Positions 1 through 6,605 of a DNA stretch of 9,093 bases are shown here, piece by piece. Both the position numbers and the translations under genes were made by a program. Numbering within the stretch: the stretch's first letter is position 1; each line of letters begins with the position of its first letter. This stretch comes from a bacterium (GTDB lineage: Bacteria; Fidelibacterota; UBA2242). The notes under the pieces are model-generated. The model was not told where the DNA came from. It ran no database searches and worked only from the letters and a program-made list of their open reading frames with translations. The stretch lies in the NCBI GenBank assembly GCA_018895675.1, contig JAHIOG010000142.1, positions 1 to 9,093 on the forward strand, in the 5' to 3' direction.

Positions 1-1370
1 CCGGCACGATTATCATTAAAGAATTCATTATCTCCGACTAAGAGTATCTGAACATCTTCTCCAAGGCCGAGGAAATTTCCCTTTTGATTAAAATCAGAGG
101 CATCAGCAAAATAACTATGAAAGGATCCGTCAACAACGGCGGCTACAGCTTTGGATTTTAATGGAAAAGAAACCATCGCCGGGTTATTCATCTGTGAGCC
201 TGGAATATGAGGCGAGATATTGTATCCTTCGATCATATTGTATTGCCCATAGGGTGACATCCGGGGCACCATCCCGGGGGAAAGGGCGCCGGTATTTTGT
301 GAAGTGCTCATTAAAGAGGTAAACTGTACGGTGGAATCCGTTAGCGAAACCTCATTCACAAAAAATAGCCGAACCTGCTCTAAATTCTTAACAATAATAT
401 GGTCTTGATTGAATTTGTGGATCAACGGAAATACCTGGTAATTGACGGCATTAGAAAAACTAAAAAAGCCCCGGCGCTGCTGAATACTGATCTGTCCACA
501 CTGCTTATCCACCAGTATATCTTTTCCAATGCGGAAACCATAATGTTCTAGAAAATCAAAAATATTCGATTTGATTTCCGATGCATAACCATCCTGCAAA
601 TGAGCAACCTGGCGAGCCTGTCCAACAAACAGTTTACCACCCCGCATCAGATATTGGTCAATGTTGTACAACTGATCGATACTGACCGAATCTTGAAAAC
701 CGTTCAACAACAGGGTATGAATGTCCAGCGGAATCTCATTATCGAGCGAGACAGTCCCGACATTATAGGTTTGACGAAGTAATTGTTGCAGTTTAGTTGT
801 AGCAATTGATTTATTATCCGATGAAACGAGCCCAACGGTCTTCATGTCGGTTTCGGCAAGCTTCTTTATAGCTGCCGTCAGATTGTACTCAAGACCTTCA
901 CTCGTCTGAATGACAGGCAAGGTCTCCTTTTTGTCACTGTACAACAGTACCAGACCCATATAGATATTTTTAATTTCCAGTTTGTCATTTTCAATCACCT
1001 GAGCCTGCATCGGCGGAATTCCATAATTTCGGGCTTCGGTTCGGGCTTCTTCGTTCTGATCGGGTGCGATGAACTCAAAATGAAAGCGACCTTTGGAATA
1101 GGCTTCGTACTCTTCTAGCAGATCCTGAAGATAGCGTCGTGAATTTGCCAGTTGCCCCGGCAGGTCTTTTGAGAAAAAAACCTTCGCCACCATGCGATCA
1201 TCAAGTTTTTCAATGACCTTTTTGCTGGAATTCGAAAGCGAATAAATATTATTTTCGGTTAAATCAAAGCGAACGAATAACGTCCTGGATACAAGGTTGA
1301 AAATAACGATGATGACCGTCAATAAAATCAGGTACAAGGTTAATTGTTTTTTATTGGATATAATTGTCAT
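1..1370 (-). CDS. GldG-like ABC transporter auxiliary protein, 3'-partial
   Basis: An open frame of 456 codons from the ATG at 1370 to the left edge with no stop, translated by hand. GGAGG five bases upstream supports the start. After a short cytoplasmic N-terminus comes a membrane span (about 10-28), then a large extracytoplasmic region typical of GldG/ABC_transp_aux proteins: TENNIYSLSNSSKKV (38-52), a strand-rich segment with FEFIAPD, GLEYNLTAAIKKL, and a Rossmann-like part with a RGGKLFVGQ strand. Near the edge, LLVGDNEFF matches the late beta-strand of the family. GldG proteins are usually near 500-560 residues with a final membrane span, so some 50-100 residues are probably missing. A Gly/Pro/Met/Asn-rich insert (357-397) is notable. 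In gliding Bacteroidota this protein works with GldA and GldF; its biochemical job is unknown. Confidence 0.9.
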   Translation of the reverse strand, partial: MTIISNKKQLTLYLILLTVIIVIFNLVSRTLFVRFDLTENNIYSLSNSSKKVIEKLDDRMVAKVFFSKDLPGQLANSRRYLQDLLEEYEAYSKGRFHFEFIAPDQNEEARTEARNYGIPPMQAQVIENDKLEIKNIYMGLVLLYSDKKETLPVIQTSEGLEYNLTAAIKKLAETDMKTVGLVSSDNKSIATTKLQQLLRQTYNVGTVSLDNEIPLDIHTLLLNGFQDSVSIDQLYNIDQYLMRGGKLFVGQARQVAHLQDGYASEIKSNIFDFLEHYGFRIGKDILVDKQCGQISIQQRRGFFSFSNAVNYQVFPLIHKFNQDHIIVKNLEQVRLFFVNEVSLTDSTVQFTSLMSTSQNTGALSPGMVPRMSPYGQYNMIEGYNISPHIPGSQMNNPAMVSFPLKSKAVAAVVDGSFHSYFADASDFNQKGNFLGLGEDVQILLVGDNEFFNDNRA

Positions 1371-1372
1371 TT

Positions 1373-2089
1373 TTACCTCCATCTCCTCATTTCCAGAATT
1401 CGAACACTAACCAGTAAAAAGAACAGAATCAACGATCCAAAGTACACAAGATTTCGTGAATCGATCACGCCTCTTGAGATGTTGTTAAGATGGTAATCAA
1501 TGCTGAGATATTGAAGTATGGAACTTAAAAATCCCGGCATGAATATCAGTATTTTATCTAAAATGAACAGCACGAATATTATCAAAAAACTAATAATAAA
1601 TGCCGTGATCTGGTTATCGGTAACGGTACTGCCGAAGGTCCCAATAGCGGCATAGGCGCCTCCAACTAACAACAACCCGAAGTAGCCGGAGATCAAGGCG
1701 CCAATATCAATATTATTACCCACGACTAAAAGCGTGAAAAAATGCACCAGTGTAAACGCCAGAGCTGTCCCGAGCAGTGTCAACGCCGCAAGATATTTTG
1801 CGACTATGATTTCACCATCGGTAAAAGGCAAAGTCGTGATAAATTCCATGGTTCCGGAGTTTTTTTCTTTAGCGATCAAACCCATGGTGATTGCCGGTAC
1901 AAAAAAGATATAAACAATAGGAATAACTGAAAACAGCGTTCGCAGATCCGACTCATTTATTAGAAAAAAGGTACTGGTAAAAAACCAGGCATTAATCAGC
2001 AGGAAAACAACGAGAGTAATATAGGCTACCGGACTGCTAAAAAAGGATTGAACCTCTCTTCGGTAAATGATAGAAAAATTATTTCGCAT
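1373..2089 (-). CDS. GldF-like ABC-2 permease
   Basis: A 238-residue integral membrane protein with six predicted spans (about 21-42, 53-72, 97-123, 131-150, 160-184 and 215-233), the normal size for a GldF or NosY-like ABC-2 permease. Between spans 2 and 3 is the characteristic cytoplasmic loop with EKNSGTMEF (75-83) and a following GEIIVAKYL; related permeases show E-x-x-x-GT-x-E there. The segment YLSIDYHLNNISRGVID (184-200) also fits this family. It should pair with the ATPase encoded just upstream to form the inner-membrane core of an exporter; the substrate cannot be read from the sequence. Its stop TAA is two bases before the next start. Confidence 0.93.
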   Translation of the reverse strand: MRNNFSIIYRREVQSFFSSPVAYITLVVFLLINAWFFTSTFFLINESDLRTLFSVIPIVYIFFVPAITMGLIAKEKNSGTMEFITTLPFTDGEIIVAKYLAALTLLGTALAFTLVHFFTLLVVGNNIDIGALISGYFGLLLVGGAYAAIGTFGSTVTDNQITAFIISFLIIFVLFILDKILIFMPGFLSSILQYLSIDYHLNNISRGVIDSRNLVYFGSLILFFLLVSVRILEMRRWR

Positions 2090-3029
2090 TGTTGCTTCCT
2101 CCTTCAATCGTAAGGTTCCGGAATACGTCTTCAAGACTTGTTTTATGTCTGCTCATTTCAAGAATAACCCATTTGTTTTTAACGGCATATTTATAAATAT
2201 CCTGTCGCGGATCAACGGAATTTGGATATTCCAAAACCGCAAAAACATTCTCATCTTTTTCTTCATACTTCGACAGGAGTATGCCGTCTTGAAAGGATTG
2301 TACTTTTTTCACAGAATCTGCAGTGGCATTTTTCAGTTCCAGGGTCAGGCGCGTCTTTCCTTTAAAATCGCTCATCAACTCGTCAATCGTTCCATTTGCA
2401 ACGATCTCTCCTTCATTGATAATGATCATTCGATCCGCAGTCGCCTGGATTTCCTGTAAAATATGACTGGAGATAACCACGGTTTTTTCCTTACCGAGGT
2501 TTTTAATTAATCCTCTGATCTCCGCAATCTGATTTGGATCCAAACCGGATGTAGGTTCATCAAGAATTAGAATTTTCGGATCGTGAATAATCGCCTGGGC
2601 AAGTCCGACCCTCTGACAGTATCCCTTGCTGAGCTCGTTAATATTTTTATGAACGACTCCTTTCAAGCCACAAAGCTCAATCACGTCGTTCAGACGCGAC
2701 CTGAATTGATTTTTGTCTATTTCCCGGGCACGGGCGACAAATTCCAGGAAACCATAAACCTCCATATCATGATACAGCGGGTTCATTTCGGGTAAATAGC
2801 CAATCATTTTCCGAATTTCCATCGAATCTTCGATAACATTGTAATCATCGACGAAGATATTACCAGATGTCGGTGATAAATATCCGGTTATGACCTTCAG
2901 TGTCGTCGTCTTCCCGGCTCCGTTAGGTCCTAAGAATCCCAGAATCTCGCCGTTTTTCACTGAAAAGGAGATGTCTTGCACAGCTTTTACATCTCCATAG
3001 TGTTTCACCAGATTTCGAACTTCAATCAC
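2079..3029 (-). CDS. GldA-like ABC transporter ATP-binding protein
   Basis: A 316-residue ABC ATPase that should power the membrane partner encoded next. Walker A is GPNGAGKT (34-41), the Q-loop position is Glu81 in YLPE (common in ABC-2-type exporter ATPases), the signature is LSKGY (133-137) in place of LSGGQ, Walker B is ILILDEP (153-159), the D-loop SGLD is at 161-164 and the switch His is H189. A roughly 90-residue C-terminal extension follows, as in GldA and CcmA-type ATPases. The closest familiar match is GldA, the gliding-motility ABC ATPase, but such sets also occur in organisms that do not glide, so the name implies a family, not a role. It uses a GTG start. Its last 11 bases overlap the permease gene. 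Confidence 0.95.
   Translation of the reverse strand: MIEVRNLVKHYGDVKAVQDISFSVKNGEILGFLGPNGAGKTTTLKVITGYLSPTSGNIFVDDYNVIEDSMEIRKMIGYLPEMNPLYHDMEVYGFLEFVARAREIDKNQFRSRLNDVIELCGLKGVVHKNINELSKGYCQRVGLAQAIIHDPKILILDEPTSGLDPNQIAEIRGLIKNLGKEKTVVISSHILQEIQATADRMIIINEGEIVANGTIDELMSDFKGKTRLTLELKNATADSVKKVQSFQDGILLSKYEEKDENVFAVLEYPNSVDPRQDIYKYAVKNKWVILEMSRHKTSLEDVFRNLTIEGGSNNAK
2098..2104 (-). promoter_or_regulatory. Shine-Dalgarno site fixing the permease start
   Basis: AAGGAGG lies eight bases before the ATG at 2089, within the end of the ATPase gene. It supports this start over the codon at 2134, which would add 15 residues that look non-native. Confidence 0.85.
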
Positions 3030-3985
3030 TATGACCTCCTATTTAAAAAGGGTTCACGTTTGGTTTTATCAATACAATCATATGCTAATTCCCATCTAGA
3101 AACCATTTCGTTTGCTGCGGGTATCTGTTTGGCGAACTTGACCAAATCGAGACTTCCAAAAAGTTGTGAATATTCTAATGCAATAATCTCTGAAATGTCC
3201 AAAGCATGAAAGGCATCCAGGATTTCGCGGGTCGTCATTTCCAGCGCTTTAATAAAGTATCGTCGTTCGAGGTATTCCCGGACAATTTCAGACATTCTGA
3301 AATGATAGAACCGAATCTCATCCTCACTTCGATACTGCTTTTCCCGAAGTTCATTCAGTTTGCGAAAAGCGACAAGATGAGGCGCTTCAAGATAGTCTTC
3401 ATCCAGCGGAAGGGGTGATTGTTTTCGTTTCCACCGTCGATAGGTGATGACGCTGCTCACAATAATAATCAAGATCAGAAGTATAAATATTATATAATTC
3501 CAGGGAATAATCGTACGAATAGGAAATGGCGGTTTTATGTCTTTTGGTTCAGTTGTCCCTGGCGGTAAAACCGATATGACGTCAACAATCTGTTCATTGG
3601 TTTTAAACCGCAATACCCGGCTTGTATCCTCTGAACTGAACGCCCGTATTTCCAACTCCGGGACGATTACCTTGCCGGTATCAAAGACAGTTAATTCCAA
3701 TTCCCAGGTCTGTTGAAAACCGCCTTTTATTTTGCGGGGGCTGCTTAATTGCTGATCGATTACATCCCATTCGCCCAGATGTTTTTCGACCTTTGGCAAT
3801 TCAAACTGTGACCCTGGAGGATATCGTAATGAAATTACCAAATGAATTCTATCACCAATAGTGGCAATGGTTGTATCGAGCGAGGATTCGACAGTAATTG
3901 GAATTGTATTAGCAAAGCCTGAAATAGTAATAAAAAATAGTAACAGAAATCGAAGTATTCGTTTACTCATATCCTCTGGTATCAT
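3029..3985 (-). CDS. BatD-like membrane protein with one span
   Basis: A 318-residue protein with a signal peptide (about 6-25, ending GFA), an extracytoplasmic region (26-160) that looks all-beta, a single membrane span (about 162-181) followed by the positive run RRWKRK, and a 135-residue helical cytoplasmic tail. The ectodomain pattern (IGDRIHLVISL, then WELELTVFDTGKVIVPE) resembles the immunoglobulin-like beta domains of BatD 'oxygen tolerance' proteins. The tail has the helical look of the cytoplasmic part of BatD/DUF4381-type proteins. This is from pattern, not a search. BatD proteins are encoded in MoxR/vWA (Bat) operons, which fits the position. The ATG at 3985 is chosen, but ATG at 3970 is also possible; neither has a well-placed ribosome site. 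The protein is likely the membrane anchor for the MoxR/DUF58 pair. The stop overlaps the next start by one base. Confidence 0.85.
   Translation of the reverse strand: MIPEDMSKRILRFLLLFFITISGFANTIPITVESSLDTTIATIGDRIHLVISLRYPPGSQFELPKVEKHLGEWDVIDQQLSSPRKIKGGFQQTWELELTVFDTGKVIVPELEIRAFSSEDTSRVLRFKTNEQIVDVISVLPPGTTEPKDIKPPFPIRTIIPWNYIIFILLILIIIVSSVITYRRWKRKQSPLPLDEDYLEAPHLVAFRKLNELREKQYRSEDEIRFYHFRMSEIVREYLERRYFIKALEMTTREILDAFHALDISEIIALEYSQLFGSLDLVKFAKQIPAANEMVSRWELAYDCIDKTKREPFLNRRS
3035..3040 (-). promoter_or_regulatory. Shine-Dalgarno site for the GTG-started ABC ATPase
   Basis: AGGAGG sits five bases before a GTG start at 3029, inside the last codons of the BatD-like gene. The stop and start overlap as TAGTG. 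This supports GTG as the true start and indicates translational coupling. Confidence 0.85.
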
Positions 3986-3989
3986 CTAT

Positions 3990-4868
3990 TTACCGAAATC
4001 TTCTCTCCCGCATTTTGAAAAACCGGACTAAGGGTTCAACATAGGATTCGGCGGTATCGATTTGAATCAAATCCAAATCCATCATTTTAGCTTCTTTCGA
4101 GAACTTTTCCCGTTTTTCGCCAATATAGTCCGAGTATAACTTCGTAAAGTTCTCATCCAGCGTATTGACCCAGATCTCATCGCCCGTTTCAGCATCTCGC
4201 ATTTTCACCAAGCCAATCGGAGGCAGATCCTTTTCCCGTTTATCCAGCATCTGGATGGCAACTGCATCGTGTTTCCGATTCAGAACCCGAAGCGGCTTAA
4301 TAAAATTATCGTCATCAAAATCCGATACGATAAACACAATAGACCGCCGTTTCAGCCCTTTTAACAAATACTCAAGTCCGTTGGCGATATTGGTTTTAGT
4401 GGATTGAGGTTTAAAATACAGGAGTTCCCGAATAACTCTTAAAACGTGGCTTCTACCTTTCCTGGGAGGGATATATTTCTCGACGTCATCGGTAAAAATA
4501 AGCAAACCGACCTTATCATTATTTTTAATAGCTGAAAACGCCAATAGAGCGCATATCTCTGCCGCTATTTCCGATTTAAACTTTTCATAAGAACCAAAAG
4601 CGCCGGAGCCGGATGCATCAACCATCAACATGACGTTTAGTTCACGTTCCTCTTCAAGCACTTTTACATATGGATGATTATACCGCGCTGTGACATTCCA
4701 ATCGATAGTGCGGATATCGTCGCCATACTGGTATTCCCGGACTTCTGCGAATTCCATACCCTGTCCTTTAAACACCGAATGATACTCTCCACTAAACACA
4801 TCATTTACGAGATGCTTTGTATGCAATTCAATGTAACGGACTTTTTTTAAAATCTCTTTAGGTATCAT
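3990..4868 (-). CDS. DUF58 protein with von Willebrand factor A fold
   Basis: A 292-residue soluble protein of the DUF58 family, the usual partner of MoxR ATPases. The family signature GDDIRTIDWNVTAR is at 49-62. A vWA domain follows, with metal-binding MIDAS motif DASGS (84-88), likely Thr159 and the strand ending VSDFDD (181-186), so metal-dependent ligand binding looks intact. No signal peptide or membrane span is seen, so it should be cytoplasmic and reach the membrane through partners. The start fits the usual opening of this family (MxPKEILKKVR), yet there is no visible Shine-Dalgarno site. The stop TAA is four bases from the next start, so the next gene is probably translated by coupling. 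The molecular function of DUF58 proteins is not established. Confidence 0.95.
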   Translation of the reverse strand: MIPKEILKKVRYIELHTKHLVNDVFSGEYHSVFKGQGMEFAEVREYQYGDDIRTIDWNVTARYNHPYVKVLEEERELNVMLMVDASGSGAFGSYEKFKSEIAAEICALLAFSAIKNNDKVGLLIFTDDVEKYIPPRKGRSHVLRVIRELLYFKPQSTKTNIANGLEYLLKGLKRRSIVFIVSDFDDDNFIKPLRVLNRKHDAVAIQMLDKREKDLPPIGLVKMRDAETGDEIWVNTLDENFTKLYSDYIGEKREKFSKEAKMMDLDLIQIDTAESYVEPLVRFFKMRERRFR

Positions 4869-4956
4869 TCTATAAAGTCATTTTCGTTCACTACCAGCCG
4901 ATTTCGACGAATCCCGCGAATAATTCTTTATGAAGAGAAAAGTAAGTATTTAAAAC
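4869..4956 (-). other. 88-base spacer between moxR and the DUF58 gene
   Basis: This is by far the longest gap downstream of the lipoprotein gene in an otherwise tightly packed unit. No open frame, terminator or good promoter is visible. No GGAG-like sequence occurs within 15 bases of the DUF58 ATG. Two six-base arms, ATAAAG (minus strand 4931-4926) and CTTTAT (4877-4872), could pair across about 50 bases and would bring the stem close to the start codon. This is weak evidence for RNA structure. Confidence 0.4.
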
Positions 4957-5949
4957 CTATGGGACTTCTACTTTATCAATAGTACGGCGAATGATCTGTT
5001 CTACCGTTACTTCCTCAGCTTCCGCTTCGAAAGTCAGGATTATTCGGTGTCTGAGAATGTCCCACATAACATCCCGGACATCTTCGGGTGTTACATACCC
5101 TCTACCCTCAATAAATGCTTTCGCCTTGCCCGCCATCACTAGAAAAATTGACGCCCTGGGAGACGCACCCATTTGAATCAGATCGGCGAGATCAGCTAAG
5201 TCATAGGATTCAGGTTCTCGTGTGGCAAAAACGATATCCAATATATACCGGTGAATCTTTTCATCAATATAAATCTCATCTACAACTTTTCTGGCACGGA
5301 TCAGATCATTCGGTTTAATTACCGATTTAACATCAATCGTGCCATTGGAATGAGCCATACGTTTGATAATTTCCAGCTCGTCTTCCTTGTTGGGATAATC
5401 GATTACGACCTTAAGCATAAATCGATCGACCTGTGCTTCCGGCAACGGATATGTTCCTTCCTGTTCGATTGGGTTTTGAGTCGCAAGAACAAGAAAAGGG
5501 TCGTCTAACTTATGGGTTTTTTCACCAATACTAACCTGCCTTTCCTGCATTGCTTCCAGCAGAGCGGATTGTACTTTTGCCGGCGAACGGTTTATTTCAT
5601 CCGCTAAAATGATATTGCTGAATATCGGTCCCTTTTTCGTCTCAAAATTGCCTTTTTGCTGATTATAGATCATGGTACCGATTAAATCAGCCGGCAGGAG
5701 ATCCGGTGTAAATTGGATCCTCCGAAACTTTGTATCTATGACTTTTGCCAGAGTGCTCACAGTCAGGGATTTTGCCAGACCCGGCACTCCTTCCAGTAAA
5801 ATATGCCCATTACAGAGGAGCCCGATTATTAAGCGTTCAATCATGACTTCCTGTCCAACGATTACCTTTGCCATCTCCTGTTTTAAAGCATGGACAAATG
5901 TACCTTCTTTGCGAATTTTTTCATTTAATTCCGACAGGTTGAAACTCAT
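4957..5949 (-). CDS. MoxR-family AAA+ ATPase
   Basis: Cytoplasmic 330-residue ATPase of the MoxR family (AAA_3 domain plus AAA lid), of normal family length. Walker A is GVPGLAKS (54-61), with the Ala before Lys seen in many MoxR proteins. Walker B is IILADEIN (113-120, with D117/E118), sensor 1 is ATQNP (156-160), and the sensor-2 segment GASPRAS (261-267) carries Arg265. All ATPase residues I expect are present, so it should be active. MoxR proteins are usually encoded beside vWA-domain proteins and are thought to act as chaperones for maturation or assembly of protein complexes; a DUF58/vWA gene follows here. The start is supported by GGAG seven bases before the ATG; that site lies in the 14-base gap after the lipoprotein stop. 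Stop is TAG. The actual client is unknown. Confidence 0.96.
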   Translation of the reverse strand: MSFNLSELNEKIRKEGTFVHALKQEMAKVIVGQEVMIERLIIGLLCNGHILLEGVPGLAKSLTVSTLAKVIDTKFRRIQFTPDLLPADLIGTMIYNQQKGNFETKKGPIFSNIILADEINRSPAKVQSALLEAMQERQVSIGEKTHKLDDPFLVLATQNPIEQEGTYPLPEAQVDRFMLKVVIDYPNKEDELEIIKRMAHSNGTIDVKSVIKPNDLIRARKVVDEIYIDEKIHRYILDIVFATREPESYDLADLADLIQMGASPRASIFLVMAGKAKAFIEGRGYVTPEDVRDVMWDILRHRIILTFEAEAEEVTVEQIIRRTIDKVEVP

Positions 5950-5963
5950 TCTCGTACTCCGCC

Positions 5964-6470
5964 TTAATTACTGCCTTTTGTAATAGTCTGCAACTGAAGA
6001 ATCTCATCCAGAGATTTCCCAAGATTTTGAATCTCCCACTTTGCCGATGGAACCAGCATATGATCCGGATATGTTTCAATAAATTTGGTATAACTCTTTT
6101 GGGCATTATCGAAATCGCTAAGATCGTTTGCATAAATATAACCGATCATAAACATAGCATTCGGCGCTTTGGGATGATTGGCATATTGTTCAATTATTTT
6201 ATTATAAGACCCGATGGAATTATCATAATCCTTAAGGTTATTCTTATAAATTTCGGCTACCGCAAACAGTGTTCTAACAGTCAGAGTATCCTGCGGATAA
6301 TATTTTACCAATTTCTGGTATTCCCGGACTGTTTGTTCATAGTCGCCGTTATTAAAATATTCTCTGGCAGAATCCCAGTAACCCTGTGCTGTTTTTACAG
6401 GCTCTCTTGTACAGCCAATAAACATGATCAGTAGTGCGATAATCCCGGCCATAAAAAGTCTTTTCCCCAT
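5964..6470 (-). CDS. TPR-repeat outer-envelope lipoprotein
   Basis: Predicted 168-residue lipoprotein. It opens with MGKR, then a hydrophobic stretch (5-19) ending in FIGC, so Cys20 is the likely lipidated residue. Phe at -3 is unusual for a lipobox, but the overall signal is convincing. Thr follows the Cys, which in proteobacterial rules does not favour inner-membrane retention. The rest is three TPR-like helical pairs (about 28-61, 64-100 and 103-137). The last two are clearly related, with NNLKDYDN at 77-84 and NDLSDFDN at 115-122, 38 residues apart. The fold resembles BamD and CpoB-type TPR lipoproteins, but the protein is shorter than BamD and I cannot assign it to either. It is probably a scaffold for envelope protein contacts. 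It lies 14 bases upstream of moxR, suggesting one transcript. Confidence 0.88.
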   Translation of the reverse strand: MGKRLFMAGIIALLIMFIGCTREPVKTAQGYWDSAREYFNNGDYEQTVREYQKLVKYYPQDTLTVRTLFAVAEIYKNNLKDYDNSIGSYNKIIEQYANHPKAPNAMFMIGYIYANDLSDFDNAQKSYTKFIETYPDHMLVPSAKWEIQNLGKSLDEILQLQTITKGSN

Positions 6471-6478
6471 CGTCTTTA

Positions 6479-6486
6479 CCTCCTTT
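6479..6486 (-). promoter_or_regulatory. Shine-Dalgarno site fixing the lipoprotein start
   Basis: AAAGGAGG lies eight bases before the ATG at 6470. It supports this start over a TTG 31 codons upstream (6563), which has no such site and would put a long non-signal extension ahead of the lipoprotein signal peptide. Confidence 0.85.
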
Positions 6487-6570
6487 AATATTACTATTAT
6501 TTGAAAAATATTTTCGACACCTAATTTATCTAATTTCGTTGTTCCCACAAAGGAGAAATACAAGGTGCAA

Positions 6571-6599
6571 ATTATACACTCCTCAATAATTATTGTTCC
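6571..6599 (-). promoter_or_regulatory. candidate promoter for the lipoprotein operon
   Basis: A perfect -10 hexamer TATAAT reads on the minus strand at 6576-6571. Seventeen bases upstream is GGAACA (6599-6594), which matches only three of six positions of TTGACA, and there is no TGn extension. If used, transcription would start roughly 90-95 bases before the lipoprotein ATG. The -10 match is good but the region is AT-rich, so chance is a real alternative. Confidence 0.3.
6584..6595. repeat. 12-base perfect palindrome, possible operator
   Basis: CAATAATTATTG is its own reverse complement and sits between the candidate -35 and -10 boxes, where a repressor could bind. It is made almost wholly of A and T, and such palindromes arise easily by chance in AT-rich gaps. 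No second copy was noticed in the window. Confidence 0.2.
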
Positions 6600-6605
6600 G
6601 TATTT

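Larger units (their letters stand above)
6471..6605 (-). other. clpB-lipoprotein intergenic region
   Basis: This 135-base AT-rich gap lies between the clpB stop and the lipoprotein start. It holds a TATAAT hexamer, a 12-base palindrome and a strong Shine-Dalgarno site, and no coding signal I would defend. I see no GC-rich hairpin followed by a T-run, so no intrinsic terminator for clpB is visible. Read-through from clpB into the next gene is therefore possible. Confidence 0.6.

Noticed and set aside
600..782. A 60-codon plus-strand open frame near the left edge
   Set aside because: The opposite strand here is the continuous GldG-like gene, which matches its family throughout.
2067..2459. A 130-codon plus-strand open frame
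   Set aside because: It is antisense to the well-supported ABC ATPase gene and across its junction with the permease; the protein has no recognisable motifs.
1..3029. Reading the GldA/F/G-like genes as proof of gliding motility
   Set aside because: Related ABC sets occur in non-gliding bacteria, and no other gliding genes (GldB, GldJ-N or Spr components) are in the window.
6027..6434. A 135-codon plus-strand open frame with hydrophobic stretches
   Set aside because: It is antisense to the TPR lipoprotein; its hydrophobic runs are the mirror of that gene's AT-rich codons.
6471..6563. A 31-codon N-terminal extension of the lipoprotein from a TTG codon
   Set aside because: It has no ribosome site, would bury the signal peptide, and the ATG at 6470 has an excellent AAAGGAGG.
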